Below are positions 36,667-45,590 of a DNA stretch of 64,000 nt, piece after piece. How positions within the stretch are numbered: the stretch's first letter is position 1; every line of letters begins with the position of its first letter. A program made the translations under genes and the position numbers. The notes beneath the pieces are model-generated. The model saw only the letters and a list, made by a program, of their open reading frames with translations, had not been told where the DNA came from and searched no databases. Origin of the DNA: Novosphingobium mangrovisedimenti (GTDB lineage: Bacteria > Pseudomonadota > Alphaproteobacteria > Sphingomonadales > Sphingomonadaceae); assembly GCF_025153475.1 (NCBI RefSeq), contig NZ_JANZXA010000005.1, positions 1 through 64,000 on the forward strand, written 5' to 3'.

Positions 36667-37454
36667 CCAGGGCGGCGTCCACCCCGGCGCCAGCCCGGGG
36701 ACGGACCATCGCGCCATGGAACTGGCCGCTGGTGGCCATGCGCCTCGCCCTGCTGCTGGCAACGCTGCTCCTGTGTACCCCGCTGTACTACCTGCTCGCC
36801 CCCCTCACCGCCCGCAATCCGGTGCCACGCTGGTTCCTGCGCGCGGTGACGGCGATCGCGGGCGTTCGCCTCCGCATCGTCGGCGTGCATCCCGCCGGGC
36901 GCACCTTCTTCCTTGCCAACCATGTGAGCTGGCTGGATATTCCGGCCATGGCAGGCGCCACCGGCACAGCCTTCATCGCGCATGACGGCCTTGCCGCCTT
37001 CGGCCCCTTGCGCTGGCTATGCGGCCTCAACGACACCGTCTTCATCGCGCGCCACGACCGCCGCAGCGTTGCCGCGCAAGTCGAGCAGGTCCGTTCCGCG
37101 CTGTTCGAAACGGGCGCGCTGACGATCTTCCCCGAAGGCACCACGTCGGACGGCACCGCGCTGCTGCCGTTCAAGTCCTCCCTGCTGTCTGCACTCGAAG
37201 CCGAGGCCGACGCCGACCAAATTCCGGTCCAGCCGGTCTGGCTCGACTATGGCGAAGAAACCCGGGACATCGCATGGGCAGGCGCCGAACCAGGGCTGGA
37301 CAATGCGCTGCGCATCCTCGCACGCTGGCGCCCGGTCAGACTGGCCATCACCTTCCTGCCGCTCCTGCAGGAGAGCGAACGCGTGGACCGCAAGGCCATG
37401 GCCCATGCAGCCAGCCATGCCATCAGCGCGGCAATGGCGACCCGCAGGGGCTAA
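36663..37454 (+). CDS. Lysophospholipid (1-acyl-glycerol-3-phosphate) acyltransferase, PlsC-like
   Basis: PlsC-type enzymes transfer an acyl chain to lysophosphatidate at the inner membrane. The 263-residue protein has a membrane helix near residues 17-45, the catalytic HxxxxD motif in NHVSWLDIPA, and the substrate motif FPEGTTSDG. The length fits the family. It is coupled by a GTGA overlap to the upstream fur gene, so its transcription may follow iron. It could instead be an acyltransferase of ornithine-lipid or lipid A type. Confidence 0.88.
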   Translation: MTRAASTPAPARGRTIAPWNWPLVAMRLALLLATLLLCTPLYYLLAPLTARNPVPRWFLRAVTAIAGVRLRIVGVHPAGRTFFLANHVSWLDIPAMAGATGTAFIAHDGLAAFGPLRWLCGLNDTVFIARHDRRSVAAQVEQVRSALFETGALTIFPEGTTSDGTALLPFKSSLLSALEAEADADQIPVQPVWLDYGEETRDIAWAGAEPGLDNALRILARWRPVRLAITFLPLLQESERVDRKAMAHAASHAISAAMATRRG

Positions 37455-37548
37455 CCCGCGCGGACGAAGCCGGAGCTGAACAACCGGCAGGTATCAGGGC
37501 GCAGCTAACACACATTGGACGGCGGGAATGTCGGGGTCAGCGGGCTGC

Positions 37549-38322
37549 TTAACTGGGTGGGCGCGGTTGTTCGTCGTGCCGCAGAGTCAGAACCTCCACA
37601 CCGCTCGCTGTCACTGCAACCGTATGCTCGAACTGAGCAGAGAGTTTTCGATCGCTGGTGACGACGGTCCATCCATCTTCCTCGGTATATACCTTTCGCC
37701 TTCCCTGATTGATCATGGGTTCAATCGTGAATACCATGCCTTCTTGCAGCCGCATGCCGGTTCCCGGTCGCCCGAAATGCAGCACCTGCGGTTCCTCATG
37801 CATCTTGCGCCCGATACCGTGTCCGCAATATTCGCGCACGACCGAGTAACCGTTTCTCTTTGCATGTCGTTCGATGGCGAAACCGATGTCGCCGAGATGT
37901 GCTCCCGGCCGCACCTGCCTGATACCCATCCACATTGCTTCCTGGGTAACTCGGACCAGACGTTTCGCCGCGGGCGCGGCGTCTCCAACCACATAGGTCT
38001 TGCTCGAGTCCGTGATGTAGCCGTTCTTTTCCAGCGTTATGTCGAGATTGATGATGTCGCCTTCCTGCACGATCTCGTCCGCGTCCGGCACACCGTGGCA
38101 CACGACATGATTAATCGAGCAGTTGAGGACGAACTTGAAGCCGTACTGCCCCTTGCTCGCTGGGCGTGCGGCAAGATCGATAGTGATGTAGCGCTCGACC
38201 AAATCGTTGATCTGCATCGTTGTCATGCCGGCAAGGTCCAGCCCGTCGAGCATCTCGAAGACCGAGGCCAGCAAGCGGCCCGAAACACGCATGAGCGACA
38301 GTTCTTCGGGAGTCTTTACCAT
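37549..38322 (-). CDS. map: Methionine aminopeptidase type I
   Basis: This enzyme removes the first Met from nascent proteins. The 257-residue sequence is close to the Escherichia coli type Ia form. All five metal ligands are visible: Asp in NLDITLEKNG and TDSSK, His in GHGIG, Glu in FTIEPM and QFEHT. NHVVCHGVP is also conserved. It starts one base after the stop of a ParD-like antitoxin gene and is transcribed with it from a palindromic promoter region. Sphingomonads usually carry a housekeeping map elsewhere, so this is probably a second copy, but I cannot see that in the window. Confidence 0.95.
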   Translation of the reverse strand: MVKTPEELSLMRVSGRLLASVFEMLDGLDLAGMTTMQINDLVERYITIDLAARPASKGQYGFKFVLNCSINHVVCHGVPDADEIVQEGDIINLDITLEKNGYITDSSKTYVVGDAAPAAKRLVRVTQEAMWMGIRQVRPGAHLGDIGFAIERHAKRNGYSVVREYCGHGIGRKMHEEPQVLHFGRPGTGMRLQEGMVFTIEPMINQGRRKVYTEEDGWTVVTSDRKLSAQFEHTVAVTASGVEVLTLRHDEQPRPPS

Positions 38323-38323
38323 A

Positions 38324-38530
38324 TCAGGCAGCGAATTCCTGAGCGGGACAGTCTTCGACGGCAGCCAGTTGTGCCTTGACTATATCGCTGAAAGACAGGG
38401 TTGGATTGGCTTCAGCAAGCTTGCCGATCTTCATCCAGAACTCGGCTTGCGCGTTTATGGAGCGGCACATCACCGTGCTGGCTCTACGTACTTCTTCGTG
38501 CAGATCGTCGTTTATCTTTACAATGCCCAT
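38324..38530 (-). CDS. ParD-like antitoxin-family protein
   Basis: A 68-residue protein starting MGIVKINDDLHEEVRRAST, with VMCRSINAQAEFWMKIG in the middle. This is the pattern of the ParD-like family, whose N-terminal part resembles a ribbon-helix-helix DNA-binding domain. The usual ParE toxin is absent; instead the next gene is a methionine aminopeptidase, one base after its stop. A perfect 14-bp palindrome sits 16 bases upstream of the start, as expected for an autoregulator. Whether it is an antitoxin, a repressor of map, or both is open. Confidence 0.82.
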   Translation of the reverse strand: MGIVKINDDLHEEVRRASTVMCRSINAQAEFWMKIGKLAEANPTLSFSDIVKAQLAAVEDCPAQEFAA

Positions 38531-38545
38531 GAGCCGCTCTCACAG

Positions 38546-38587
38546 CAAATCTATATACGATTCATATATAAAACGTATATAGATTTG
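38546..38587. promoter_or_regulatory. Perfect 14-bp inverted repeat, probable autoregulatory operator
   Basis: CAAATCTATATACG at 38546-38559 is mirrored exactly by CGTATATAGATTTG at 38574-38587, with a 14-base AT-rich spacer. It lies immediately upstream of the ParD-like/map pair and overlaps the likely -10/-35 region. Ribbon-helix-helix antitoxins typically repress their own promoter at such palindromes. Confidence 0.8.
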
Positions 38588-38684
38588 TCAATCCAATGGC
38601 ATGGATGCGACTTAACTCGCCTCCCAATTGGCGTTGGGCCGAAGCGAGAGTTCTACAAGGTCATCTGTTACCGCAGCCACGAAC

Positions 38685-38723
38685 GGCAGCTATGTCGGTG
38701 GCTCCGGAAAAGACCGCTTTCGG
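38685..38723 (+). repeat. Degenerate intergenic repeat, copy 2
   Basis: Matches 28596-28634 at 31 of 39 positions by eye, with the shared core GGCTCCGGAAA. It lies in the otherwise empty gap between the ParD-like operator and a lipoprotein gene. No terminal repeats or target duplication were seen. Confidence 0.45.
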
Positions 38724-38799
38724 GCTTTCGGATCAAAATCGCGAATTGCGGCCGCCGATGGCAACCGTCGAACTTGTGCCAGCGCCCCGGGCGGCCCGC

Positions 38800-39462
38800 T
38801 CAGCGGGTGGCGTTATAGGCCAGCTGGCTTTCGTTCAGCTGGAACCCGACCAGCACCTCGAACGAGGCACGTGCCACCGCGGCCTTGACCTTCTGATCGG
38901 AGAGCGGATCGACGGCGGCGTCGGCGTCGCCGGCCTTGCGCCTGCGGGTGATGCGCTCGCGAATGTCGTCGGGCAGCGTCGCGGCCGCGCGGTCGATATA
39001 GGCCGAACCGGTGCCGCTCACTTCCGCGCGATCCTGACCGTCGGCGAAATTCAGGGTCACGTTGCCGACGCGCTTGCTGACCACGGCGGTGCCGCCCTGC
39101 AGCACGGTCACGAAATAGGGCAGCGTCACCTGACGCGCGCCGCTGGTGTCGTTGCGGCGGGCAGCGATCTTGAACGATACCTGCGCGAAGACCTTGTCGC
39201 CCGCGTCCTGGTTGCACTGGGTGCGCACGTCGGTCATCGCCGCGACAACGTCGATATTGCCGGCGGTCGTATCGCCCGGAACGCGGAACAGCGTGACGTC
39301 GCCGGTATAGTCGGGAATGCCGACGGCGGGGCACTTGCTGCGGACCGCGGTAATGCCAACGCCCTGGTCGACCACGATGTCCCCCTTGGTCTTGCACCCG
39401 CTGAGCGCGGTCAACGCGGCGGCGGAGCAGAGAACAGTGGCAGTCAGACGGCGTGCATTCAT
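38800..39462 (-). CDS. Putative lipoprotein
   Basis: The 220-residue protein has a signal peptide ending in the lipobox LSGC, so it is probably lipid-anchored at the outer membrane or periplasm. The mature part is polar and beta-rich, with no enzyme motif that I recognise. Five small segments such as GDVTLFRVPGD and VTLPYFVTVLQGG suggest a single soluble domain. The ATG at 39462 has a GAGGAA site; a GTG two codons earlier is also open. It is divergent from ispH with 67 bases between. Function unknown. Confidence 0.85.
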   Translation of the reverse strand: MNARRLTATVLCSAAALTALSGCKTKGDIVVDQGVGITAVRSKCPAVGIPDYTGDVTLFRVPGDTTAGNIDVVAAMTDVRTQCNQDAGDKVFAQVSFKIAARRNDTSGARQVTLPYFVTVLQGGTAVVSKRVGNVTLNFADGQDRAEVSGTGSAYIDRAAATLPDDIRERITRRRKAGDADAAVDPLSDQKVKAAVARASFEVLVGFQLNESQLAYNATR

Positions 39463-39529
39463 CGTCACTTCCTCAATTGGCGTGCGCTTGCCCTAGCGAT
39501 GCAAGCGGCAAAGCGCTAGAGGGCCGATC

Positions 39530-40492
39530 ATGAACGCGCCCTTTCCGTCCCCGACGAAACAGCCCCTGCGCCTCCTGATCGCCGCTCCACGCGGTTTTTG
39601 CGCCGGCGTGGACCGCGCCATCGAGATCGTCGAACGCGCGATCGAGATCTACGGACCGCCGGTCTACGTGCGCCACGAGATCGTCCACAACAAGTTCGTG
39701 GTCGATTCCCTCAAGGCCAAGGGCGCGGTGTTCGTGGAGGAGCTGGACGAAGTGCCCGACGGCGTCCCGGTGATCTTCAGCGCGCACGGCGTGCCCAAGG
39801 CCGTCCCCGCCGCGGCGACGGCGCGCGGGCTGGAATGGCTGGACGCGACCTGCCCCCTGGTCAGCAAGGTGCACCGCCAGGCCGAACGCCAGATCGAGGC
39901 GGGCCGGCACATCCTGTTCATCGGCCACGCCCGCCATCCCGAAGTGATCGGGACGTTCGGCCAGGTTCCCGAAGGCACGATAACGCTGGTCGAAACCGTG
40001 GACGACGTGGCAACCCTGACCTTCGCGCCCGACACCGAGCTGTCCTACCTGTCGCAGACCACGCTTTCGGTCGATGATACCGCGGCCATCATCCGCGAGA
40101 TCGAGGCGCGCTATCCGCAAGTCGTCGCCCCCAAGGCCGAGGACATCTGCTATGCAACGTCCAACCGTCAGGCCGCGGTCAAGCAGATCGCGCCGCTGTG
40201 CCAGCTCATGTTCGTGATCGGCGCGCCGAACAGCTCCAATTCGCTGCGCCTGGTGGAAGTGGCGCACCGCGCCGGGGCATGCGCGCAGCTGATCCAGCGC
40301 GCCAGCGACATCGATCCCGAATGGCTGACCGGCGTGGAAACCGTGGGCGTCACCGCAGGCGCATCGGCGCCCGAGCAGCTGGTGAACGAAGTCGTCGACC
40401 GGCTGAAGGCGCTGCGCGACGTCACCGCCGAGGAAATCGTGACGGCAAAGGAGCACATCACCTTCAAACTGCCTCGCCAGTTGATGCGCTGA
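39530..40492 (+). CDS. ispH: 4-hydroxy-3-methylbut-2-enyl diphosphate reductase
   Basis: IspH makes isopentenyl and dimethylallyl diphosphate in the last step of the MEP isoprenoid pathway, using a 4Fe-4S cluster. The 320-residue protein has the three cluster cysteines in [20 protein letters not shown] and [11 protein letters not shown]. The substrate-binding [15 protein letters not shown] and [12 protein letters not shown] are also intact. It heads the ispH-thrB-rnhA run, a common alphaproteobacterial order. The Nfu protein encoded nearby is a possible cluster donor, by inference. Confidence 0.97.
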   Translation: MNAPFPSPTKQPLRLLIAAPRGFCAGVDRAIEIVERAIEIYGPPVYVRHEIVHNKFVVDSLKAKGAVFVEELDEVPDGVPVIFSAHGVPKAVPAAATARGLEWLDATCPLVSKVHRQAERQIEAGRHILFIGHARHPEVIGTFGQVPEGTITLVETVDDVATLTFAPDTELSYLSQTTLSVDDTAAIIREIEARYPQVVAPKAEDICYATSNRQAAVKQIAPLCQLMFVIGAPNSSNSLRLVEVAHRAGACAQLIQRASDIDPEWLTGVETVGVTAGASAPEQLVNEVVDRLKALRDVTAEEIVTAKEHITFKLPRQLMR

Positions 40493-40505
40493 AGGAAACC
40501 CGGTC

Positions 40506-41486
40506 ATGGCAGTCTATACCCGGCTCGGTGCGGAAGAGATGGCCGCGATCATCGGCGCCTTCGACGTCGGCACCCTGGTTTCGGCCAAGGGCATCGCGGA
40601 AGGCGTTTCCAACAGCAACTGGCTGATCGAGACGCAGGACAGCAGCGGCGCTGCACGGCGCTTCATCCTCACCGTCTATGAAGCCCGCACCGATGTGCAG
40701 GACCTGCCCTTCTTCCTCGACCTGCTCGATCACCTGGCCGCGCGCGATTGCCCGGTCCCGCGCACGATGCACGATCGCGACGGCGCCAGCCACCGCTTCC
40801 ACGAAGGCAAGGCGCTGGCGCTCATCGAGTTCCTGCCCGGCGTATCGGTTTCCGATCCCGCCCCGGCGCAGGCCCGCGCCGTCGGCGCCGCGCTCGCGCA
40901 GGTGCACCTTGCCGCCGCCGACTTCGGCTGCGAGCGCGTCAATTCGATGGGGCTGGCCGCATGGCAGCAACTGCTGGGCGACTGCGGCCGCGAAGGCCTT
41001 GAAGCGATCCACCCGGAACTGGCCCGCATCGTCGAGCACGAGCTGGCCCTGCTGTCCGCGCGCTGGCCCGCGAACCTGCCGCGCGGAGTGATCCATGCCG
41101 ACCTGTTTCCGGACAACGTGCTGATGCTCGGCGATACGGTTACCGGCCTCATCGACTTCTATTTCGCCTGCACCGACATCACCGCCTACGACGTTGCCGT
41201 CACCCACGCCGCGTGGTGCTTCAATGCGGACGGGACCCGCTTCCTCCCGGCGCTTTCGAGTGCGCTTCTCGAAGGCTACGACAGCGTGCGCCCCCTGCTC
41301 GACGACGAACGCAAGGCCCTGCCCCTGCTGGCGCGCGGCGCGGCCATGCGCTTCCTGGCGACCCGCGCCTACGACTGGCTGAACACGCCCGACGACGCGC
41401 TGGTCACCCTCAAGGACCCGATGGCTTTCGCGCGCCGGCTCGAATTCTATGCCAATCCGGCCAATGCGAGTATCTTTGCCTCATGA
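40506..41486 (+). CDS. thrB: Homoserine kinase type II
   Basis: ThrB phosphorylates homoserine in threonine synthesis. This 326-residue protein is of the aminoglycoside-phosphotransferase-like fold used by many alphaproteobacteria, not the GHMP form of Escherichia coli. It has [10 protein letters not shown] near the N terminus, the catalytic loop [13 protein letters not shown], and GLIDFYFA with the metal-binding Asp. It sits 13 bases after ispH and overlaps rnhA by ATGA. Confidence 0.95.
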   Translation: MAVYTRLGAEEMAAIIGAFDVGTLVSAKGIAEGVSNSNWLIETQDSSGAARRFILTVYEARTDVQDLPFFLDLLDHLAARDCPVPRTMHDRDGASHRFHEGKALALIEFLPGVSVSDPAPAQARAVGAALAQVHLAAADFGCERVNSMGLAAWQQLLGDCGREGLEAIHPELARIVEHELALLSARWPANLPRGVIHADLFPDNVLMLGDTVTGLIDFYFACTDITAYDVAVTHAAWCFNADGTRFLPALSSALLEGYDSVRPLLDDERKALPLLARGAAMRFLATRAYDWLNTPDDALVTLKDPMAFARRLEFYANPANASIFAS

Positions 41487-41917
41487 AGAAGGTCGATGTC
41501 TTCACCGATGGCGCCTGCAAGGGCAACCCGGGGCCCGGCGGCTGGGGCGTGCTGCTGCGCATGGGCCGGCACGAAAAGGAAATGTCGGGCGGCGATCCCG
41601 AGACGACCAACAATCGCATGGAAATGACCGCCGTCATCAAGGCCCTCAATGCCCTGACCGAACCGTGCGAGGTCACGCTCCACACCGACAGCCGCTATGT
41701 CATCGACGGGATCACCAAGTGGGTCCACGGCTGGAAGAAGAAGGGCTGGGTCAATGCCAGCAAGCAGCCGGTGCGCAATGCCGACCTGTGGCACGACCTG
41801 ATCGAGGCCGAACTGCGCCACAAGGTCAGCTGGATATGGGTGCGCGGCCATTCGGGCCACGACGAGAACGAACGGGTCGACAAGCTCGCCAGCGATGCCG
41901 CGCTGGCGGCCGGATAG
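41483..41917 (+). CDS. rnhA: Ribonuclease HI
   Basis: RNase HI cuts RNA in RNA-DNA hybrids. The 144-residue protein has the four catalytic acids: Asp in [14 protein letters not shown], Glu in NNRMEMTAV, Asp in [10 protein letters not shown] and Asp in NERVDKLA. The basic handle region [11 protein letters not shown] is present. It is coupled to thrB by a four-base overlap. Length fits the bacterial enzyme. Confidence 0.97.
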   Translation: MKKVDVFTDGACKGNPGPGGWGVLLRMGRHEKEMSGGDPETTNNRMEMTAVIKALNALTEPCEVTLHTDSRYVIDGITKWVHGWKKKGWVNASKQPVRNADLWHDLIEAELRHKVSWIWVRGHSGHDENERVDKLASDAALAAG

Positions 41918-42053
41918 GCATTTCGAACGGCGGCACCTTTCTTCGCGCGTGCGGTATTTTATGCTGCATGTGCGAAATAGACGCTGACCATTGCGTTCTT
42001 CGCAAGCAACCTGCCACTTTAAACATCGCCCTTCACTCGCCATAGGCACGCCC

Positions 42054-43160
42054 ATGGTGAAGGCGATCTTGAACAGGATTGGGTACGAGCTGCGCGCCAT
42101 GGCGACGCCGGGCCCGCGCATGGCCGATACGGCGGCCTGCGTGATCTCCGTTCTGCTCGCCATCGTGCTGGCCCAGTTTGCCGGTGCCCGGATGGTATCC
42201 TGGGCGGCCGTCTCGGCGCTGGTCCTTCTGAAGAGCGACGCGCTCGAAACGCTTACGCGCGGCGTCATGCGCATGATCGGCACTGCCGCCGGCGCGACCC
42301 TTGCGCTGGTCGCCGTGCCTCTCGCGGTCCATTCGATGATCGTCGCCAGCCTGAGCGCGGCGGTGATCGGCGCCCTCGGGCTCTACGGCATGCTTACCGG
42401 CCGCCGGGCCTATGCCTGGCTGCTGTTCGGGCTGACATTCGAGATCGTGCTGTTCGACAAGCTGTCCTATCCGCATATCGATACGATCGAGCTTGCCCGC
42501 ACGCGCTTCGTGGAAGTCGCGGCAGGGACGATCGCCTGCGTTGCCGTCAGCCTGGGCGCGGCCCTGCTTTCCGGGAGCGGCTGGCTCGCGAACCGCAAGC
42601 AGCGGCCCGACCGCATGCGCTGGAATGCCCAGGCCGCCCGCCACGCGGCACAGGCCGGCCTTGCCCTGGCGCTACTGCCGCCCGTCTACGACCTGACCCG
42701 CCTGCCCGAGCTTTCGGGCGCGGCAATCACCATCATAGCCGTGATGATCGTGCCCGTCGCCGGACTGGGCCGGAGCGGCCTCGTTCCGGTCAGCCGCAGG
42801 CTGTTGCACCGCGCCATCGGCTGCATCGCCGGCGGCATGCTGGCCATATCCGTCCTGCTCCTGGCCGATGGCAGCCCGGCCGTGATCATCGCGGGGACCG
42901 TTGTCGGGCTGGTTATCGGCCGCCATCTCGAAACAGGCGGCTCGGCGACCAACTACGTGGGGCTGCAATTCTCGATAGCGCTGCTGATGGCGCTGGTGCC
43001 GGACACCTACGGGGAAATGGACCCCGGCCTTGCGGTCGACCGGCTGATCGGCATCATGGTGGGCATGGCCTTGATGGAGCCGGTGCTGCTCACCTGGCAC
43101 TTCATCGCTGCCCGCCTGCCGCATCGCGGCGGACCCGACCGGCCCGCCGCGACGACCTGA
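42054..43160 (+). CDS. FUSC-like integral membrane protein
   Basis: The 368-residue protein has about ten membrane helices in two similar halves, the second starting near NAQAARHAAQAGLALALLP. This matches the FUSC (fusaric-acid resistance / aromatic acid exporter) group but is shorter than the 600- to 700-residue transporters because the cytoplasmic domain is missing. A proton-driven export role is plausible. I start it at the ATG at 42054; the ribosome site is weak. It follows rnhA with 136 bases between, holding no clear gene. Confidence 0.75.
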   Translation: MVKAILNRIGYELRAMATPGPRMADTAACVISVLLAIVLAQFAGARMVSWAAVSALVLLKSDALETLTRGVMRMIGTAAGATLALVAVPLAVHSMIVASLSAAVIGALGLYGMLTGRRAYAWLLFGLTFEIVLFDKLSYPHIDTIELARTRFVEVAAGTIACVAVSLGAALLSGSGWLANRKQRPDRMRWNAQAARHAAQAGLALALLPPVYDLTRLPELSGAAITIIAVMIVPVAGLGRSGLVPVSRRLLHRAIGCIAGGMLAISVLLLADGSPAVIIAGTVVGLVIGRHLETGGSATNYVGLQFSIALLMALVPDTYGEMDPGLAVDRLIGIMVGMALMEPVLLTWHFIAARLPHRGGPDRPAATT

Positions 43161-43169
43161 TCGAACGGC

Positions 43170-43352
43170 TCAATCGACCGTCTTGTCGACCACTTCGGCA
43201 TCGGGGCCGTTCTTCTTGATCGAATCGATTGCGTTCTGCGCCGATGCCTTGCTCGAATAGCCTTCGGTCCAGAACATGGTTTCCGCGTTGTAGCAGAAGT
43301 AGGCGACGAACTCGCCGGCCTTGTTCTTGCGGATTTCGAAGCGGTGGGCCAT
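43170..43352 (-). CDS. DUF1508 (YegP-like) protein
   Basis: A 60-residue protein made of one DUF1508 unit: FEIRKNKAGEFVAYFCYNAE, then GYSSKASAQNAIDSIKKN. The enterobacterial YegP has two such units. AAGGAG lies seven bases before the ATG, a strong site. Function of the domain is not known. The gene is convergent with the FUSC-like gene. Confidence 0.9.
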   Translation of the reverse strand: MAHRFEIRKNKAGEFVAYFCYNAETMFWTEGYSSKASAQNAIDSIKKNGPDAEVVDKTVD

Positions 43353-43439
43353 CAACTATCTCCTTGGAAAGGTTCGCCCCGAACTGAGCAATTCCAGCGC
43401 GCCGATGCAACCCGTGATCGAAACTTTGTCAAACAGGGG

Positions 43440-44525
43440 TCACGAAAAGCGGCCCGGTGCGTAAGGTTCGGGATCGATCGCGCCGCCCGCATCGCCCAGC
43501 AGCAGACGCGCCCCCACTTCGGCGGCGGCGGGAGCGGTCTGGATGCCGAAACCGCCCTGCCCGGCAAACCAGAAGAACGCGGGATCTTCCGGCGCGAACC
43601 CATAGACCGGCAAGCGGTCCGGCGCGAAGGACCGCAGCCCCGCCCAGCGATGTTCGACGCGCGCGATGGGCCAGTCGACCACCTGCTCGAATCGGTCGAT
43701 GGCAATGGCGATGTCCAGTTCCTCGGGCGCGGCATCGCAAGGTACGCTGGGCGTCTCGTCGTGCGGGCTCAGCCAGAGCCGGCCGCTCTCGGGCTTGAAG
43801 TAGAAGGTCTCGGAGATGTCGAGCACCAGCGGCATGTCGTCGAGAGCCGGAGGCGATACGGCCAGTTGCGCCATCGTCCGGCGGTAGGGCGTGATGCCAA
43901 GCGGGCGGACACCCGCCATGCTCGCCACCGGATCGGCCCAGGCCCCCGCGGCATCGGCCAGCACGCTCGCCGCGATACGGCGCCCGTCTGCCAGCGTGAG
44001 TTCCCAGCCCTGCCCGGTCCGTTCCACCTCCCTCAGCGCCGCGCGGCACCACAGTTCGGCCCCTGCCTTGCGGGCCTGCGCAAGATAGTGCTGGTGCAGC
44101 CCGGCGACATCTATGTCGCAGCAGGTCGGCTCGAATGCGGCGCAGGTCCAGCCCTCGCGCAAGTGCGGGACGTAGCGCTCGATCCCGGCACGGTCGAGCA
44201 GGTCGACCTCCAGCCCGATGGCACCATAGGTCTCGGCGAATTCGGCGACTCGCCTCTCTTCGTCCGCGCGCCCCAGTGTCACTGCCCGTCGCGGGGACAG
44301 GATGCCCAGTTCCTGCAACACATGGCCGGAGGCGGTCGTCAGCGGCTGTACACCGGGGCCGCCATAGCTTTCGGACCAGAACGCGGCGGAGCGGCCGGTG
44401 GTATGATAGCCGGGGCGTTCCTCGGCCTCGATCACCAGCACGCGCGCACGCGGACCGACAGCAGCGGCAAGCGAGGCACCGGCCATGCCGGCGCCGACGA
44501 TAACAACATCGAAACGTGCATCCAT
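43440..44525 (-). CDS. FAD-dependent oxidoreductase, DadA/glycine oxidase-like
   Basis: The 361-residue protein has the FAD-binding VVIVGAGMAGASLAAAVG at its N terminus. It shows the DAO fold with a later GYHTTGRSAAFWSESYG and a C-terminal FWFAGQGGFGIQTAPAAAE that closes the FAD site. Members oxidise D-amino acids, glycine or related amines. The ATG at 44525 has AGGGGG within the preceding hydrolase stop region. It is the second gene of a two-gene unit. Exact substrate unknown. Confidence 0.87.
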   Translation of the reverse strand: MDARFDVVIVGAGMAGASLAAAVGPRARVLVIEAEERPGYHTTGRSAAFWSESYGGPGVQPLTTASGHVLQELGILSPRRAVTLGRADEERRVAEFAETYGAIGLEVDLLDRAGIERYVPHLREGWTCAAFEPTCCDIDVAGLHQHYLAQARKAGAELWCRAALREVERTGQGWELTLADGRRIAASVLADAAGAWADPVASMAGVRPLGITPYRRTMAQLAVSPPALDDMPLVLDISETFYFKPESGRLWLSPHDETPSVPCDAAPEELDIAIAIDRFEQVVDWPIARVEHRWAGLRSFAPDRLPVYGFAPEDPAFFWFAGQGGFGIQTAPAAAEVGARLLLGDAGGAIDPEPYAPGRFS

Positions 44526-44530
44526 GGCGA

Positions 44531-45505
44531 TCACCCCCTAGCGGGAACGACCCGATCCAGAAACTCCCGGATCGCATTTATCGCCCGATCACGCACCGGA
44601 TCGACCTCGCGCAGGATCTCGTGGCGGCATTCCTTGCCGAATGCGACCAGTTCGGCCTTCGGCAGACGCGCAGCCGCGCGACGCACCGCCGCCCACGAAA
44701 CCAGTCCGTCCTTGCGCGTCGCCAGGATCAGTGTGGGCACGTCCACCGCCTCGAGCAGGTCCGGCGCTTCCAACAGGCGAATCGAGGCAAGCGCCCGTTC
44801 GATCCAGCCCCAGCTCGCCGCACCCATCAGGATCGCCGGACGGGTGGTGCGCCACCATTCCTCGTCCTCGTAGCGCGACAGGTCGTGCGTGAGCAGCCGG
44901 TAGCGCGAGTGGGGAATGACCTGTGGCTTCTCGTTCCCGCTCCAGGCCGGGCGGCGCGGATCGCCCAGTCCGGCGATCATTCTGGCTATCACGTGCAGCA
45001 CGCTGCTCGGCATCCAGTCCGGGTGCAGGCCAAGCATCGGCGCGGACAGCACCAGCGCGTCGGGCCGTACCTTGCCCTCGGTAACGGCGCGCAGCACGAT
45101 GTGGCCGCCCATCGAATGGGCAACGGCGACATGCGGCGGCGGCGTGCGCGCGGCCCAGTCCGCCCAGAGCGCGGCGTAATCGTCCACCCAGGTCGCGAAA
45201 TCGTCGATGTGCCCCGTCAATGCATCGCGCCCGAGCCGCCCGCTGTAGGACTGCCCGCGCCAGTCCGCGGACGTGACCCCCCAGCCCTCGCGGTGCCATT
45301 CGGCGAGCGTCTCCAGCCATTTCTCATACGTGTCCGCGCGACCGGGCATGAACAGCAACGAGCCGCGCCGGGCGTCTGCGGGAGCAGGCCAGTCGAGCCG
45401 GCGAATACCGTGTCCGTCGGCGGCATGCCAGGTCGTCTCCCGGGCATCGGCGGGGACTGTCCGGCGCATGGCTGGCAGCGAGGGGCTGAAAGCGGAAGAT
45501 GTCAC
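44531..45505 (-). CDS. Alpha/beta hydrolase (lysophospholipase/monoacylglycerol lipase-like)
   Basis: The 324-residue protein has the lipase-type core: LLFMPGRADTYEKWL near residue 50, the nucleophile in VAHSMGGH near 131, the acid in ATRKDGLVSW and a C-terminal His in GKECRHEIL. This is the serine aminopeptidase S33/hydrolase_4 family, including lysophospholipase PldB. No signal peptide. The start is GTG at 45505. It is upstream of the flavoprotein gene with five bases between. Confidence 0.88.
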   Translation of the reverse strand: MTSSAFSPSLPAMRRTVPADARETTWHAADGHGIRRLDWPAPADARRGSLLFMPGRADTYEKWLETLAEWHREGWGVTSADWRGQSYSGRLGRDALTGHIDDFATWVDDYAALWADWAARTPPPHVAVAHSMGGHIVLRAVTEGKVRPDALVLSAPMLGLHPDWMPSSVLHVIARMIAGLGDPRRPAWSGNEKPQVIPHSRYRLLTHDLSRYEDEEWWRTTRPAILMGAASWGWIERALASIRLLEAPDLLEAVDVPTLILATRKDGLVSWAAVRRAAARLPKAELVAFGKECRHEILREVDPVRDRAINAIREFLDRVVPARG

Positions 45506-45590
45506 TTGGCTAATTCCGTGCTCAGCCGACTGGTTACTTTTTAGTAAGTGATACCCGCTAGATCATACCCCCGATCAAGGGGGCAATTAC

